Positions 63,915 to 64,000 of a DNA stretch of 64,000 nucleotides are shown here, in pieces (the stretch's first letter is position 1; every line of letters starts with the position of its first letter). Under the pieces are notes generated by a model. It saw only the letters and a program-made list of their open reading frames with translations. It ran no database searches and was not told where the DNA came from. Made by a program: the position numbers and the translations under genes. Source of the DNA: Amoebophrya sp. A120 (taxonomy: Eukaryota > Sar > Dinophyceae > Syndiniales > Amoebophryaceae); contig CAJINV010000012.1 in assembly GCA_905178155.1 (NCBI GenBank), forward strand, positions 2,935,412-2,999,411, given 5' to 3'.

Positions 63915-64000
63915 GTCTTGGTCAAGCTTTGGCTTGTCTTTAGAATAAATCCCGACAAAAATTCACGCACTGGAGCTCCGGTTCTTTACGCCGTCGGCGT

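Overview
This 64 kb window is nuclear DNA of a eukaryote. Every gene I can identify is on the minus strand: eight gene models plus two gene fragments. Nearly all coding regions are interrupted by about 90 short elements with terminal inverted repeats (TIRs), each flanked by a 5-bp target-site duplication (TSD). These are introner elements, meaning transposon-like units that behave as introns. A one-way gene array, flagellar genes, secreted lineage-specific proteins and TIR/TSD introners with mostly non-GT-AG boundaries fit an alveolate best. The parasitic dinoflagellate Amoebophrya (Syndiniales) is the most likely source, since such introners are reported there. This is inference, with no rRNA or marker gene to confirm it.

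Layout from left to right. 1-1235: GC-rich, repeat-bearing sequence with no gene seen. 1236-27870: one giant gene for a CFAP54-like protein of the flagellar central apparatus; about 51 introners make up nearly half its span. 28615-29986: a GC-rich, hairpin-rich insert between 35-bp direct repeats. 30314-33272: TXNDC9-like thioredoxin-fold protein, eight introners, one nested in another. 34186-40390: tandem array of a secreted-protein family, with two full genes and two fragments. 41889-44018: PACRG. 45051-48072: syntaxin-6-type Qc-SNARE. 49083-51166: porphobilinogen synthase (ALAD/HemB). 52431-55408: HU-domain protein of the CCDC81 type. 56358-63914: long coiled-coil protein with two N-terminal membrane segments.

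Introner families as named here, by outer TIR: IE-A TATCAAATGCAAAAATGTCT (about 250-280 bp, commonest); IE-B TATCCTGAGTAAAAACGTCC (280-310); IE-C TATCCAAGAAAAAA then GTGTTA or TTTCACTG words (210); IE-D TATCAAAAGGAAAAATCCCC (310-325); IE-E TATCATAGTGAAAAAAGCCC (305-320); IE-F TATCCTGTGCAAAAGTATC (146-167); IE-G TATGGAAGCGTCAG (305); IE-H with CCTGTACATGTACAAAT (150-160); IE-I TATAACCTGCTCAGG (245-258); IE-J with GTGACGAACTT (210); and a few singletons. Removing each element plus one TSD copy restores an open frame in all five genes whose exons I could fully lay out: TXNDC9 183 aa, secreted protein B 354 aa, PACRG 281 aa, ALAD 425 aa, HU protein 277 aa. Ordinary GT-AG introns occur in the same genes.

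Three genes (CFAP54-like, PACRG, CCDC81-like) belong to families linked to the flagellum, and TXNDC9 acts in tubulin/actin folding. No tRNA, rRNA, CRISPR array or bacterial-type operon was seen.
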